Below are positions 26,620 through 35,188 of a DNA stretch of 64,000 nucleotides, piece after piece. Numbering within the stretch: the first letter of the stretch is position 1; every line of letters begins with the position of its first letter. The stretch is taken from contig JBGAUT010000025.1 of the NCBI GenBank assembly GCA_044228505.1, forward strand, positions 1-64,000. The letters run 5' to 3'. The notes under the pieces are model-generated. The model was given only the letters and a program-made list of their open reading frames with translations, ran no database searches and was not told the DNA's origin. Source of the DNA: JAEUKA01 sp044228505 (lineage in GTDB: Bacteria; Myxococcota_A; Polyangia; Palsa-1104; JAEUJZ01). The translations under genes and the position numbers were made by a program.

Positions 26620-27813
26620 ATGAGGCGTCGTACTCTGCTTCTGAGTGGTTTGGGCGCAGCGGTCACCCTTCCGCTTCTGGCTCGACAACTCCTAGAGTCA
26701 AGTGTGTTCTGCGCCTGGCGACGTCAGGATCAGGCCGCGCTCGATCATTTTGCGCGCATCGATGCCGAGAACTCCCATGGACATCACCGTGGAATTGCAC
26801 TGCTTGCGGATGCGCAAGGTCTGACGCTGTTGGGCTCTACTCGGCGCGGTCGGGAACAAGGTTGGCTGCTGCGGCTTACCCTGACCGGTGAACTCTTGTG
26901 GGAACACCAGCTTCCGGAACTCGATGATCCATGTCTACTTTTTGCGGACGGGAATGGATATTTGATCGCGGGGAGCCATAACGAAAGCAGTCCGGGTCGA
27001 AGCTACTGTGCGATCGTGCAGCGGGTCAATCAGGACGGGGTTGCAACGGCTACGCGGATTCATCCTCCCGGAGGCGTCAGTACTTTCCAAGCTTTCGCCG
27101 AGTGTGAAGGTCGTCGCTATTTGGCCGGGGCCAGTGGTCACAAAGGACGTCTTGCAGAGCTTCGACCGGACCTGAGCCTAGCCTGGGACCACGAAATTCC
27201 TGAGCTGTTTCAGATCTCTTGTCTTGTGCCGATCGCTTCTGGACTCCTTGGATTGGGAGCTGCTGAGTACAACACGAGGGGACCGCATTCAGGCCGGATT
27301 GTGTTGATTGATAGGGCGGGCAAGATCGAGCGCTCTGTCTCCGTGTACTCGCAGGGCTTTGGACATCTGCTCCGTGCGGTTCGTCTCACAGACGGACGGA
27401 TCATTGCGGTTGGCAAGCGCCAAGAACAGGAATCGGGGTCAATTCGGGGCTGGATGGTCGAGCTGTCTGAAGAAGGAGCTATCCGCCAGCAGAGCCTGTT
27501 TGGGAGTGCTTTGACCGCAGTATCGTCGATACCCGGAGGCGGCTATGCGGTGGCCGGAGTGGCGCTGGGAGAGAAAGACCCAACGCTTCGTCAGGTGGTC
27601 ATCCGGCGCTGTCTTCCTGGTCAGCCGGTGCGTGAGTTGCGGCTCGGACTCGAAGTCGGAGTCTGGGTAGAGGACATGGTCGCATTCAGCGATGGTTCAC
27701 TCGTCCTGTTAGGAATCTCCTCCCGCTTGGGTGATGGCAAGACCAATCTGTGGGTGGCTCGCGTCGGTGCGAACGACTCAGTTGTGTGGGAACACGGCTT
27801 TGGGACCGCGTAA
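26620..27813 (+). CDS. Secreted beta-propeller-like protein with Tat-type signal
   Basis: This exported protein has 397 residues. The N-terminus MRRRTLLLSGLGAAVTLPLL looks like a twin-arginine signal peptide. The rest is a series of about six to seven repeats of 45-55 residues with a strand motif such as GYLIAGSH, RRYLAGAS, GLLGLGAA, RIIAVGKR, GYAVAGVA and LVLLGISS, each followed by a WxxxL-like strand. This fits a beta-propeller of the delta-60/PQQ-like type; no catalytic residues were recognised. The frame is open upstream to 26239, but the ATG at 26620 gives the signal sequence directly. Function unknown; divergent from the cyclase gene. Confidence 0.7.
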   Translation: MRRRTLLLSGLGAAVTLPLLARQLLESSVFCAWRRQDQAALDHFARIDAENSHGHHRGIALLADAQGLTLLGSTRRGREQGWLLRLTLTGELLWEHQLPELDDPCLLFADGNGYLIAGSHNESSPGRSYCAIVQRVNQDGVATATRIHPPGGVSTFQAFAECEGRRYLAGASGHKGRLAELRPDLSLAWDHEIPELFQISCLVPIASGLLGLGAAEYNTRGPHSGRIVLIDRAGKIERSVSVYSQGFGHLLRAVRLTDGRIIAVGKRQEQESGSIRGWMVELSEEGAIRQQSLFGSALTAVSSIPGGGYAVAGVALGEKDPTLRQVVIRRCLPGQPVRELRLGLEVGVWVEDMVAFSDGSLVLLGISSRLGDGKTNLWVARVGANDSVVWEHGFGTA

Positions 27814-28085
27814 TCCACTCAGGGTGCATTCAGCGCCAGAGCAAACCTTCGCTCAAATACCTGCCCCGAAGGGTCGTCGTGCTCAACACTCTTCGGAGCC
27901 CCACGATGATCGATCTGGGCAGAGCGCGGGGAAGCCGGATATGCCACCAGACGACGTGCAAAAGTGCTTACCGAAATCAAGGACAAGCTGTAGCCGAGGG
28001 AGGGAGCGCGTCCGATGGGACGTACGCCAAGCGAGCGCAGCCCACAAAGTAGCCATTTGGGCCCAGCCCATCGAGAGGAAATGAC

Positions 28086-28652
28086 ATGTCCTGCCCTATC
28101 CGTTCTTGTTCGCTCCGTGTTCGTCTTGGGATTCCGCTTCTGATTGGTAACTGGCTAGTAGTGTTCGCCGCAGGGTGCGGTAGTTCCGAGTCATCGTCAG
28201 CGGCCTGTGTTGCCGATCCAGCTTCGACCGTGATTTGTGTGACCGAGCCGCAGACCAGCGACAGCGGACACTCCTATCAAGGCGTCCGTGCGCTCGTGGG
28301 TTTTTACCCAACCGATCAGTGCACGCCCGGTACCGAGGTCATGAAGCTGTCCTACGATCTGTCGCAGACCTGCTTTGGCTGGCGGCGCCAGGCGGGAACC
28401 AGCACGCGGGACAACTCGGCGACACACTTTCAATGTTATCGCGATCGCGTCTGTTACACGCAGCACACCAAGGTGCTAACGTGCGATACCACGCCGACCA
28501 ACAAGCAGTTCAGCACGACTGCTTGCACCAAAGATGATGCCGGTGATCTGTGGTTGAAGCTTCTGGGGGGGACCGAGAGCTGTCCCGTGGCTCCCTCTGG
28601 CTTTTCCTGCCCATTGAGCGCGCCATCAGAGGGTACGACAGGGAAGAGCTAG
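28086..28652 (+). CDS. Cys-rich lipoprotein of unknown function
   Basis: This predicted lipoprotein has 188 residues. The signal peptide ends in a lipobox (VVFAAGC), so it should be anchored in a membrane by Cys31. The mature part carries about eight more Cys, many in pairs suited to disulfides, within a small compact domain (about 40-175) that I do not recognise. GAGGAAA is six bases upstream of the ATG. The 272 bases before it contain no gene. Lies within the 9.6-kb insert. Confidence 0.65.
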   Translation: MSCPIRSCSLRVRLGIPLLIGNWLVVFAAGCGSSESSSAACVADPASTVICVTEPQTSDSGHSYQGVRALVGFYPTDQCTPGTEVMKLSYDLSQTCFGWRRQAGTSTRDNSATHFQCYRDRVCYTQHTKVLTCDTTPTNKQFSTTACTKDDAGDLWLKLLGGTESCPVAPSGFSCPLSAPSEGTTGKS

Positions 28653-28944
28653 ACCGCGCTGGTCGGCTAGCGTTGAGCCGGTATTGGTACATGCAGAGTT
28701 CATCGAAGCACGGCGAGTGCTCTGGGTGACGCGTGCAAACTTCCCCCGATACGTCAGTCAGTACGAGGGAAGTACTTGCAGACTGTTCGACGGGCGCGAT
28801 GGTACGCGGGATACCTAGGATTGACCCTCTTTCTCTTGCTCTGAAGGTTGCCGGCAACGGATATGTCTAGGTTTGTCAGTCATCGTTACCGGGTGTGTGT
28901 CGTTGGCAATCTCTGTCACGACATCTCCGCCCAACCGCAATGGC
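28653..28944. other. Convergent intergenic region, no gene seen
   Basis: The 292 bases between the ends of the lipoprotein and HEAT-like genes hold only short frames without ribosome-binding sites. A few short inverted repeats are present, but none is followed by a T-run. Confidence 0.4.
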
Positions 28945-31614
28945 TTAGCGACGAAGACGACGATCTTGCCAATAGCTACTTTGCTCGCAGGCTTGCTCTA
29001 GCTGGGCACTCACTTCTTCGGCCAGTGACTCGATGCGGATCTTTGGCAGGAACGCGGTCAGCACGTCTTGATGGCCCTGTTCCACGAGCGCTCGCAGGTC
29101 ATGGGCGATGCACTCCGCTTCTTGATCGTCCTCCGTGCACAGACACTCTCCCAGGAAGGGTCGCAAGGCGACCGTGAAGGGCTGTCGGTACAGCATCATT
29201 CCGAGCAAGCGAGCCCGCCACTCACCTTGCACGCCACTTAGGAGCTTCAGCAATCGGGGATCATCTTTCACCGTTTCTTGTCCGAGCCGCAGCAATGTGA
29301 CAGCCGCCTCAAGGGCTGCGGCTCCGCCATGATCCGTTGCAGTCAGGGCTGAGCGAAGCGCAGCACGACGGGCAGGGGTTAGGTCCGCTTCTGTCCTGAC
29401 AAGCTGCGCGGCCACCAAAAATGCGCGCTGACTGGGTGCGGCCAGTGATGCATCCAGCCAGCCAGGCGGTAGCTTGCCGCGTTGGTTCAGTAGGTCCACG
29501 CAGTGTTCGACACAGCCTTGCCAGGCCATTTCAGGTGTATTTCCGTTTTTCGGACTGGCGGTTCCCATCGAGCACCAACGGTCCAGCAGGCTGGACGCCA
29601 ACCGCAAAGACCAGGCGGCCCGCTTGGGCAGTGCGTAGCAGAGCCGCCGCAGCAGAGGCCAGTCTTGCGCCTGATACGCAGCCTCGATGCGCTCGTACAA
29701 CTCGGCCTTCAGCACCCGATCGTGTGGACGCAGAGCCAGGATGCTGGCGGCAAACAAATCCAGAGCGTTTCGATCTTCGGAAAGCAACAATTCAATGAGT
29801 CGCGGACGGAGGGAATCGGGCGCACCGATCCGGGCCAGTATCATCAGCGCAGTTCGCCCGGCATCACTGTTCCCGGTCAGCAAGCGGCGTACTGCCAGCT
29901 CGCGCAGCGGACCTGCATCTCGCTTTCTCAGCGTGGAACTGTGTGCCAGCGCAAACAACGGCTGGAGTCCTCCCGCACCGTCGGGGGATGGATAACAGTC
30001 GGCCAGCAAACATAGCGCCCGCAGTCCCTGCTCACCAAAGCGTCGATAGATCACAAAACAGAGTTTCTGAAGATCCGTCGGGAGCCGCTTGCGATGACGC
30101 CGAAACAGCAGCATGTCATCGGCCATCGCAAACACAATCAGAGCCAGCGCCTCTTGATTGGGGGCCTCCTGTAACAATACTTCTAGCATGGCTTGTCGGG
30201 CCTGCTCCGAGTCGCTGCGCAAGATGGCCAACCGAGATGGCAGAAGCTCGCTGGGGGCGCTCTGTAGCAAGTCAGCCAGTGACCCCAGTTCCATACGTAC
30301 GCCAGCAACGGGATCAGCGCTCAGTCTAGAGCCCGAATCGAACGGCACACCGTAGAGCTGTTCCCAGGCTCGACGGGCGCTTTCCGCTACAAGAGGGGCT
30401 CCATCCATGGCCGCACGGAACAGTCGAGGTCTGGCCAGCGCTTCTGGGAGCTGGACCACGGCATCAATGGCATGGTAGCGGCTATGCGAAGATGACCGCT
30501 GGAGATAGCTGTCGATGTGCTCCACCGCCCGTTCGGGATAGGCGGCAGCCAGTGCGGACAGCGCCCAGCGATCGCCACAGGAGCCCCGGTACAAGGCTCG
30601 CGGGGTGTCCTCGGCTCGGATGATGCGAAGCAGTGACTCCACAGTATCTGGTGGACGCAACCGCGCTATGGCTTGCGTCAAGCAATCGGGGTAGTCCGTC
30701 AGTCCCTTGCGGGTAAGAGCCAGCGTACCGCGCATCACGGGTGGTGGATGAATGAATAGATCGGCGATGAGGAACTGCAGATCGTCCACGCTCAGTTCGC
30801 ACGGAGAAAAGGAGTGAAGAAGGACAGCAAGAGCCCGCCAGCGTACTCCCAGATGAGGAACCCGCAGCGCTCTCCGGAGCGTGGGCAGCGCAGCAATGGT
30901 ACACGACAGAAGGAGCCACTCCGTAGCCAGCTCTCGACTTTCCCAACTGGCTTGTTCGCTATCGATGATCTCGCACAGCCGAGGAGTCAGATGGGAGTAC
31001 TCCAGAAACGTCATAGGTTCTGGTTGATCGTCGTCATGACTATCGGCGCTGAGCGGAAAGCCGAGCCAATGGCCGAAGTCCTGATCACCTGCTTGCGCGA
31101 CTTCGATCAACAGCTCCGTTGTTTCTGGATGGGTCAGATGCGCTGGCAAACACAGCGCTAGCATTTGACTGTGGGTCGCTTCACCCAAAGTTTGGTAGTA
31201 CCGCAACGCGAGGCGCAGCAATCGGACAGTCTGAAGTGGATGCGCCACCGATAGCGCTGTCATCAAAAACGGCGACTCTGTTGCCTGGGCAATCAACTGC
31301 TCGGTCATGATTGCTGCATCGGAGTCGGCGCTTTGGGACAGACGCCAGGCCTTATCGGTCGAATCGGCAATTTCTTCGGCGGGATCAAACCACAGCCTGC
31401 TTGCTTCCTGCGAATCGAGAACTGGGGATGTGGCGTTGTCCTCGGCAGATTCCAAACCCATCTCAGCGGCCAACGCTGCTTCCGCCGCATCCTCTTCGAT
31501 GACCACGATGCCACTCGATTGGGTCTGCGACTTGAGATTGCCCAGGCCCTGCAATCGCCACGCGTACTGCGGACTCAGTTTGGGGCTTACCTGATCGCTT
31601 CCTTGATCGGACAT
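28945..31614 (-). CDS. Large alpha-helical (HEAT-like) protein
   Basis: This 889-residue soluble protein is almost entirely helical. An acidic, probably disordered N-terminus (1-80) is followed by repeated helix pairs of 35-45 residues with Leu/Ala spacing (ATEWLLLSCTIAALPTLRRAL, GVRWRALAVLLHS, ALSALAAAYPERAVEHI, LMILARIGAPDSL and similar). This is the look of HEAT or Armadillo-type solenoids, which act as protein-binding scaffolds. No catalytic motif, signal peptide or membrane segment is visible. It is 73 bases downstream of the sigma fusion on the same strand and could be in its operon. Confidence 0.6.
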   Translation of the reverse strand: MSDQGSDQVSPKLSPQYAWRLQGLGNLKSQTQSSGIVVIEEDAAEAALAAEMGLESAEDNATSPVLDSQEASRLWFDPAEEIADSTDKAWRLSQSADSDAAIMTEQLIAQATESPFLMTALSVAHPLQTVRLLRLALRYYQTLGEATHSQMLALCLPAHLTHPETTELLIEVAQAGDQDFGHWLGFPLSADSHDDDQPEPMTFLEYSHLTPRLCEIIDSEQASWESRELATEWLLLSCTIAALPTLRRALRVPHLGVRWRALAVLLHSFSPCELSVDDLQFLIADLFIHPPPVMRGTLALTRKGLTDYPDCLTQAIARLRPPDTVESLLRIIRAEDTPRALYRGSCGDRWALSALAAAYPERAVEHIDSYLQRSSSHSRYHAIDAVVQLPEALARPRLFRAAMDGAPLVAESARRAWEQLYGVPFDSGSRLSADPVAGVRMELGSLADLLQSAPSELLPSRLAILRSDSEQARQAMLEVLLQEAPNQEALALIVFAMADDMLLFRRHRKRLPTDLQKLCFVIYRRFGEQGLRALCLLADCYPSPDGAGGLQPLFALAHSSTLRKRDAGPLRELAVRRLLTGNSDAGRTALMILARIGAPDSLRPRLIELLLSEDRNALDLFAASILALRPHDRVLKAELYERIEAAYQAQDWPLLRRLCYALPKRAAWSLRLASSLLDRWCSMGTASPKNGNTPEMAWQGCVEHCVDLLNQRGKLPPGWLDASLAAPSQRAFLVAAQLVRTEADLTPARRAALRSALTATDHGGAAALEAAVTLLRLGQETVKDDPRLLKLLSGVQGEWRARLLGMMLYRQPFTVALRPFLGECLCTEDDQEAECIAHDLRALVEQGHQDVLTAFLPKIRIESLAEEVSAQLEQACEQSSYWQDRRLRR

Positions 31615-31687
31615 ACACTGTCGTATAGCTCAGCAGCCTGCCGGATGCACCCCTTGTTTCAACTCGGATGCGTTCAATACCGACGGC

Positions 31688-32896
31688 TTACGGAGTGTCA
31701 GAAGGGGCAAACAAGAAGGGATAGGTGACGTGCATTTCTCCACCGGCAGGCGGCGCTGGAAAGCTCGCGCTGTACATTGTCTCTTTGACGCAGTCGCGCA
31801 TGTCTGCATCGGCAATGGTGCTTTGAGAGTCATTGATCGCACTCTCACTTACCAGTGCACCAACATCGGGTTCACCGACGATGGTGAAATCGACAACCAG
31901 CTTTCCCTGCACATCTGGATGACTCCGCAGCGTGGTTTCGTAGCAGTCTTTGATCATCGGTAGCAGCGCCCGAACCTGCGTTCGAATGTAGTCTGCGTTG
32001 AGCGTAGGAACCGGCTCCGAAGACGCAGTGTGTCCGTTGGTACCCGGCTTTTTCTGGATCAGATGGATCTGTGAAAGGAGTGTCTGCCTCTGAACCGGAT
32101 CGATGTGTCGATTTGCCACACTCGGAGCAGTCTCCACGACGGGCGGAGCGGAACCAGTGGGCGCGGTGGCAGCAACCGGCCGAGCGGTCGTGCTGTTTCG
32201 ACTCACGAGGAGAGCTCCTCCGGTCAGACTAGCGGTGAGTGCAGCGGTCACAAGCAGGGTCTTCATGATCGGTACTCCTTTGGCGGGAAGGCGAACAGAC
32301 AGATCGAGGCTCGGCACTGGGAATTCACTGCCGAGCGGAATCAATGCAAGCTGCCAGTCACGGCGTGAGCCGCAGTGACAGCGGTCGAGCTCTATCCGAA
32401 GCTGATCAAGTCCTTTCTTGAGTCGCCAGCGCACGGTTCCTGATGGCACCCCTTGACGCTCTGCAATGGCGGCGGCGCTCAGTCCCTCGAAGTAACGGAG
32501 CAGCACGGTGGAACGATAGGGGTCGTCCAATTTCAGCACCAGCGCAGAGAGCATGCGCTGGGTCTGCGCCCGAGCGACCAAGCGCTCCGGTGTCTCCAGG
32601 CTCGCAGGCTCGGATGTGGCGCTGTGGTGCGACTCGCTCTCTCGGACACGGCGGCGCTTTTCCCCTCGATACTCCATTCGCAACACGTTGCGCACCACCT
32701 GAGACAGCCATGGTCGCACCGGCAGACTCGCTGTAGGCGGACTGCGGAGTACCGCGAGCCAGGTCTCCTGTGTCAGTTCATCTGCCTGCGTGTCGTTCCG
32801 AACCAAGACATAGGCCAGCTTGCGAATCCAATCGGAATGCTCTAAGAGTTCAGCGACATCGGTAACGGGCACAGCAGGAGCCAGTGAGTCACGCAT
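31688..32896 (-). CDS. ECF sigma factor fused to membrane segment and AgmX/TonB-like domain
   Basis: This 402-residue protein begins as an ECF sigma factor: region 2 (about 22-95, LAYVLVRNDTQADELTQETW) and region 4 (about 112-172, EGLSAAAIAERQGVPSGTVR). It then runs in frame into a hydrophobic segment (about 211-232, MKTLLVTAALTASLTGGALL), a Pro/Thr linker and a domain of about 100 residues (MIKDCYETTLRSHPDVQGKL and the VDFTIVGEPDVG strand), as in myxobacterial AgmX/TonB-C-like proteins. AAAGGAGT lies eight bases before the internal ATG at 32266, so a separate 192-residue membrane protein may also be made. No separate anti-sigma gene is next to it; the fused domain may take that role (inference). 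Confidence 0.8.
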   Translation of the reverse strand: MRDSLAPAVPVTDVAELLEHSDWIRKLAYVLVRNDTQADELTQETWLAVLRSPPTASLPVRPWLSQVVRNVLRMEYRGEKRRRVRESESHHSATSEPASLETPERLVARAQTQRMLSALVLKLDDPYRSTVLLRYFEGLSAAAIAERQGVPSGTVRWRLKKGLDQLRIELDRCHCGSRRDWQLALIPLGSEFPVPSLDLSVRLPAKGVPIMKTLLVTAALTASLTGGALLVSRNSTTARPVAATAPTGSAPPVVETAPSVANRHIDPVQRQTLLSQIHLIQKKPGTNGHTASSEPVPTLNADYIRTQVRALLPMIKDCYETTLRSHPDVQGKLVVDFTIVGEPDVGALVSESAINDSQSTIADADMRDCVKETMYSASFPAPPAGGEMHVTYPFLFAPSDTP

Positions 32897-32915
32897 GAGG
32901 GAACCTCTGTCCCTC
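32897..32915 (-). promoter_or_regulatory. Hairpin next to the sigma-factor start codon
   Basis: On the minus strand GAGGGA-CAGAGGT-TCCCTC directly precedes the ATG of the sigma fusion. The perfect 6-bp stem places the only Shine-Dalgarno-like AGAGG in the loop and could limit ribosome access, giving translational control (inference). Confidence 0.4.
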
Positions 32916-33246
32916 TATATGCCGCTGCGACAAAAAGTGTTGGCACCATCTTGCAGCCCGCTTGGCGTGCCACGCACCAGCCCGACGGTTCGCGCCGCAG
33001 AGACTCATCGCTGCGGCGAAGGTACCCAGCAAACTTTGCCGTCCTACGTAGGCTACTGGCAACTGTTGCCAGCTTGACCTGCCCGAGCGTTTGCTTGAAA
33101 AGTAATATTTCAGATGCATCTTATTGGCAACACCGTTGTGGTGGCCACAACCTGGCCGATCTGGCCCCCCGCGACCAGGATGGCGTGGTATTTGGTATAC
33201 GAATTGCAAAGCCAGAAGAGATAACCTTCATGAGCCTACTGGAGAC
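32916..33246. other. Divergent intergenic region, sigma fusion/outer-membrane protein
   Basis: About 330 bases between two outward-facing genes. No convincing reading frame is present. AT-rich stretches near 33090-33130 suggest promoter DNA, but spacing to any -35 match is poor, so no promoter is called. Confidence 0.4.
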
Positions 33247-34107
33247 ATGACGATGTTCACTTTTCGACTCTTGGCCTTGTTTGTAGGTGCGACGCTGTGT
33301 ACCCACTCTGGGATTGCCACCGCCCAGGAATCCAATCCCCCGGCGATGCCACCCCCGGTCGCGGTGGTCATGCCCACAGGACCATCGGATTTGGAGCTAC
33401 GCGCTGTGGGTGAGCGTCCGGTGTCGCTGCGAATGAGCGACGGTAGCGATCTTCCGTGCCAAATTCTGGCGATGGATCCAGCGACGCTAGTGGTCCGGCT
33501 CACTTCATCGGGGCAAGTGGTTAGCGTGCCACGTGCCGCAATCATTCGTCTGCTGCTTCGGGATGGGACGCGGACGATGGGAACGGCAAGCGATGAGGAC
33601 CATCGCGAGCTTCCCCAGCCACCGCTTCGCCGCCGCTATTTCGGCATCTCGTTGAGCATTGCACCGGGCGTATTGCTGGATTTCGACTACGGGCTTTTCC
33701 GCGCCTTCGCCAACGTGGGAGTCGTCCTGCCCTTGGCCACCGAAGGTGAACTGGTCCCATTTTCTGTTGGTGCGGGAGTCGGAATTCCGCTGTCGAAGCG
33801 ACGCCCCAGCCTGAAGCTGGATGTCTTCGGTTATCTGGCCACGATGACGGACACCACCGCCTCGCGCTACTACATCGGCAGTGGATCGAGCACCCGCAAC
33901 TCTGTGACAGATCTCGGCTTCGGGGTCGGCATTGGCCTGCACTATACGTGGAACAACGGCTTTACCCTGGGGGCCACCGTACCAATCTTTGGCTACTCGA
34001 CTCGCGTGGGTGATAGCAGCCAGCAGAGCATCAGCCAGCGCACCGCCTACTTCTATCTCGCCAGCGCCACCTCCTTGCCCCTGTTTTTCCTCGGCTATCG
34101 GTTCTAG
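33247..34107 (+). CDS. Outer-membrane beta-barrel-like protein
   Basis: This exported protein of 286 residues has a signal peptide MTMFTFRLLALFVGATLCTHSGIATAQ with likely cleavage after AQ. A small domain (about 55-115) with a strand pattern LRMSDGSDLPCQILAMDPATLVVRL resembles a beta-sandwich. From about 140 alternating strands with aromatic girdles (YFGISLSIAPGVLLDFDYG, GVGIGLHYTWNNGFTLGATV) end in a terminal Phe (FLGYRF), the usual outer-membrane insertion signal. Two adjacent ATGs (33247, 33253) are possible. Function unknown. It is the last gene of the 9.6-kb insert. Confidence 0.7.
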   Translation: MTMFTFRLLALFVGATLCTHSGIATAQESNPPAMPPPVAVVMPTGPSDLELRAVGERPVSLRMSDGSDLPCQILAMDPATLVVRLTSSGQVVSVPRAAIIRLLLRDGTRTMGTASDEDHRELPQPPLRRRYFGISLSIAPGVLLDFDYGLFRAFANVGVVLPLATEGELVPFSVGAGVGIPLSKRRPSLKLDVFGYLATMTDTTASRYYIGSGSSTRNSVTDLGFGVGIGLHYTWNNGFTLGATVPIFGYSTRVGDSSQQSISQRTAYFYLASATSLPLFFLGYRF

Positions 34108-34112
34108 TCCTC

Positions 34113-34140
34113 GCGTCAGCCTCTTCCCTGAGCCTGACGC
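34113..34140 (+). terminator. Hairpin after the outer-membrane gene
   Basis: GCGTCAG and CTGACGC form a 7-bp stem, continued after a C-C mismatch by CTC/GAG around a 6-base loop, just downstream of the stop at 34107. There is no T-run, so termination is uncertain. Confidence 0.35.
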
Positions 34141-34244
34141 AGAACTACCCCGTGGGAATCAGATGTTCATCGGGTTGGAGGGCGATTTCCCTGCACCATC
34201 CAGACGAAAAAGGGGAATTCTCAGCAAGCGTTTCGATGGCGTGA

Positions 34245-35123
34245 ACTGTTAAGCCAGACAATGTGCTGCTAGCGGGTGGTGGGGACGCCGCGTTGCCATT
34301 TGTGAAGTTGGCCGACTTTGGGGTTTCATTGTTGGTCACGAAAGTGCAGACGGCCCAGTTGCAGCGGGCCTCGGTTGAAAAATCTCCGCTGGCGATAGAT
34401 CCGCTGGAGGAGAGCGTTGAAGTCGCGATTCCTGGTCGGGAGTGGTTTGACACCGATGAAGCGGACGGTGAGCTCGACGGCGCTGCAGTGGGAGACGCGG
34501 ACACTGCCGACATTCCGATCGCGGCGGGAGAGGTTCAGGAGAGCGCTCCTGGGCAATTGCTGGTTTCGAGTGGTCGTCCACCTGCCGGAGATGAGAGCGT
34601 GACGATTCAAGGAGATCTGGCGCATGGCAATCTCGGGCTTGCTGTGCCCGCTGCGGTGGCAAATCGTCAAAGCCGTACCGCACCAGCGCTGGGCGCTGAA
34701 TCATCGCCTCGAAGGACACGCTCCGCTGACTCCTTGGCCGCTCCCGCTGAGCCCACTGCATCGGGTGTCCAAGAATCGGTCACGCAGTCGGGAATCCTCA
34801 TTGGCACTCCGATGTATATGGCACCGGAGTTGTGGCACTCGGGATCGCACCTGGCGCAGCCGTCTTCGGATTTGTTTAGCTTTGGTGTGATTGCATTTGA
34901 GCTGCTGACGAGTGTGCTGCCGTTTTTGCAGCCGCCGGTGTTCGCCTACGCGCAAAAACAACCATTGCGGATTGCCTCGCTGGCCACCTCGCGCTCGGAA
35001 CTCGACGCTCGGCTGTCTGCGCTGGTCGACGCCTGTCTTTCCGAGATACCTGCGGCTCGTCCGACGGCTCGGGTCGTGGTGGATACGCTGCGTGAGCTGG
35101 GAGCACCCACCCCGATCGTGTAG
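34245..35123 (+). pseudogene. 3' half of the disrupted sensor kinase
   Basis: From 34251 this frame encodes KPDNVLLAGG, then KLADFGVSLLV (DFG), GTPMYMAPELW (APE) and DLFSFGVIAFELLT (the conserved Asp and Gly of subdomain IX), that is, the C-lobe of a Ser/Thr kinase without N-lobe, HRD or natural start (a GTG at 34263 lies inside subdomain VIB). The first codons match the place where the kinase at 22232 stops, and both carry TTAAGCCAGA. Between DFG and APE lie about 165 residues instead of the usual 20-30, acidic and Ala/Glu/Ser-rich, so the original kinase had a large activation-loop insertion. Stop at 35123. Confidence 0.85.
34249..34258 (+). repeat. Direct repeat TTAAGCCAGA, right copy
   Basis: Identical to 24651-24660 and marks the right breakpoint of the 9.6-kb insert. 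Upstream of it kinase coding ends at once (a TGA lies in frame at 34242), so the similarity is not part of longer homology. Confidence 0.8.
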
Positions 35124-35188
35124 CGGACCGAGGGGATGGCAAAAGCGGGCAGGGCGGGAAAAGGATGGAGGGGAAGCCAGGCGGGCGG

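Larger units (their letters stand above)
24661..34258. mobile_element. 9.6-kb gene-splitting insertion of unknown type
   Basis: This block of 9598 bp separates the two halves of one kinase gene and is bounded by the direct repeat TTAAGCCAGA. Removing it restores the frame through HRDLKPDN without a base missing or added. It carries six genes: class III cyclase, Tat-type propeller, lipoprotein, HEAT-like protein, sigma-TM fusion and outer-membrane barrel. I see no transposase, integrase, relaxase or terminal inverted repeats, so the mechanism of insertion is unknown. Capture of chromosomal DNA at a staggered break is one option (inference). Confidence 0.6.

Noticed and set aside
24718..28815. 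13-bp shared string GTACGCGGGATAC at about 24717 and 28803
   Set aside because: Repeats of this length are expected by chance in 64 kb, and no larger similarity surrounds it.
24661..34248. Terminal inverted repeats at the ends of the 9.6-kb and 4.0-kb inserts
   Set aside because: Comparison of the outer 40 bases in both orientations by eye showed no match beyond chance; also no match between the two inserts.
22232..35123. Split kinase explained by recombination between two different kinase genes
   Set aside because: Homology stops at the 10-bp repeat on both outer sides (no kinase coding upstream of 34249 or downstream of 24660), which fits insertion better; not fully excluded.
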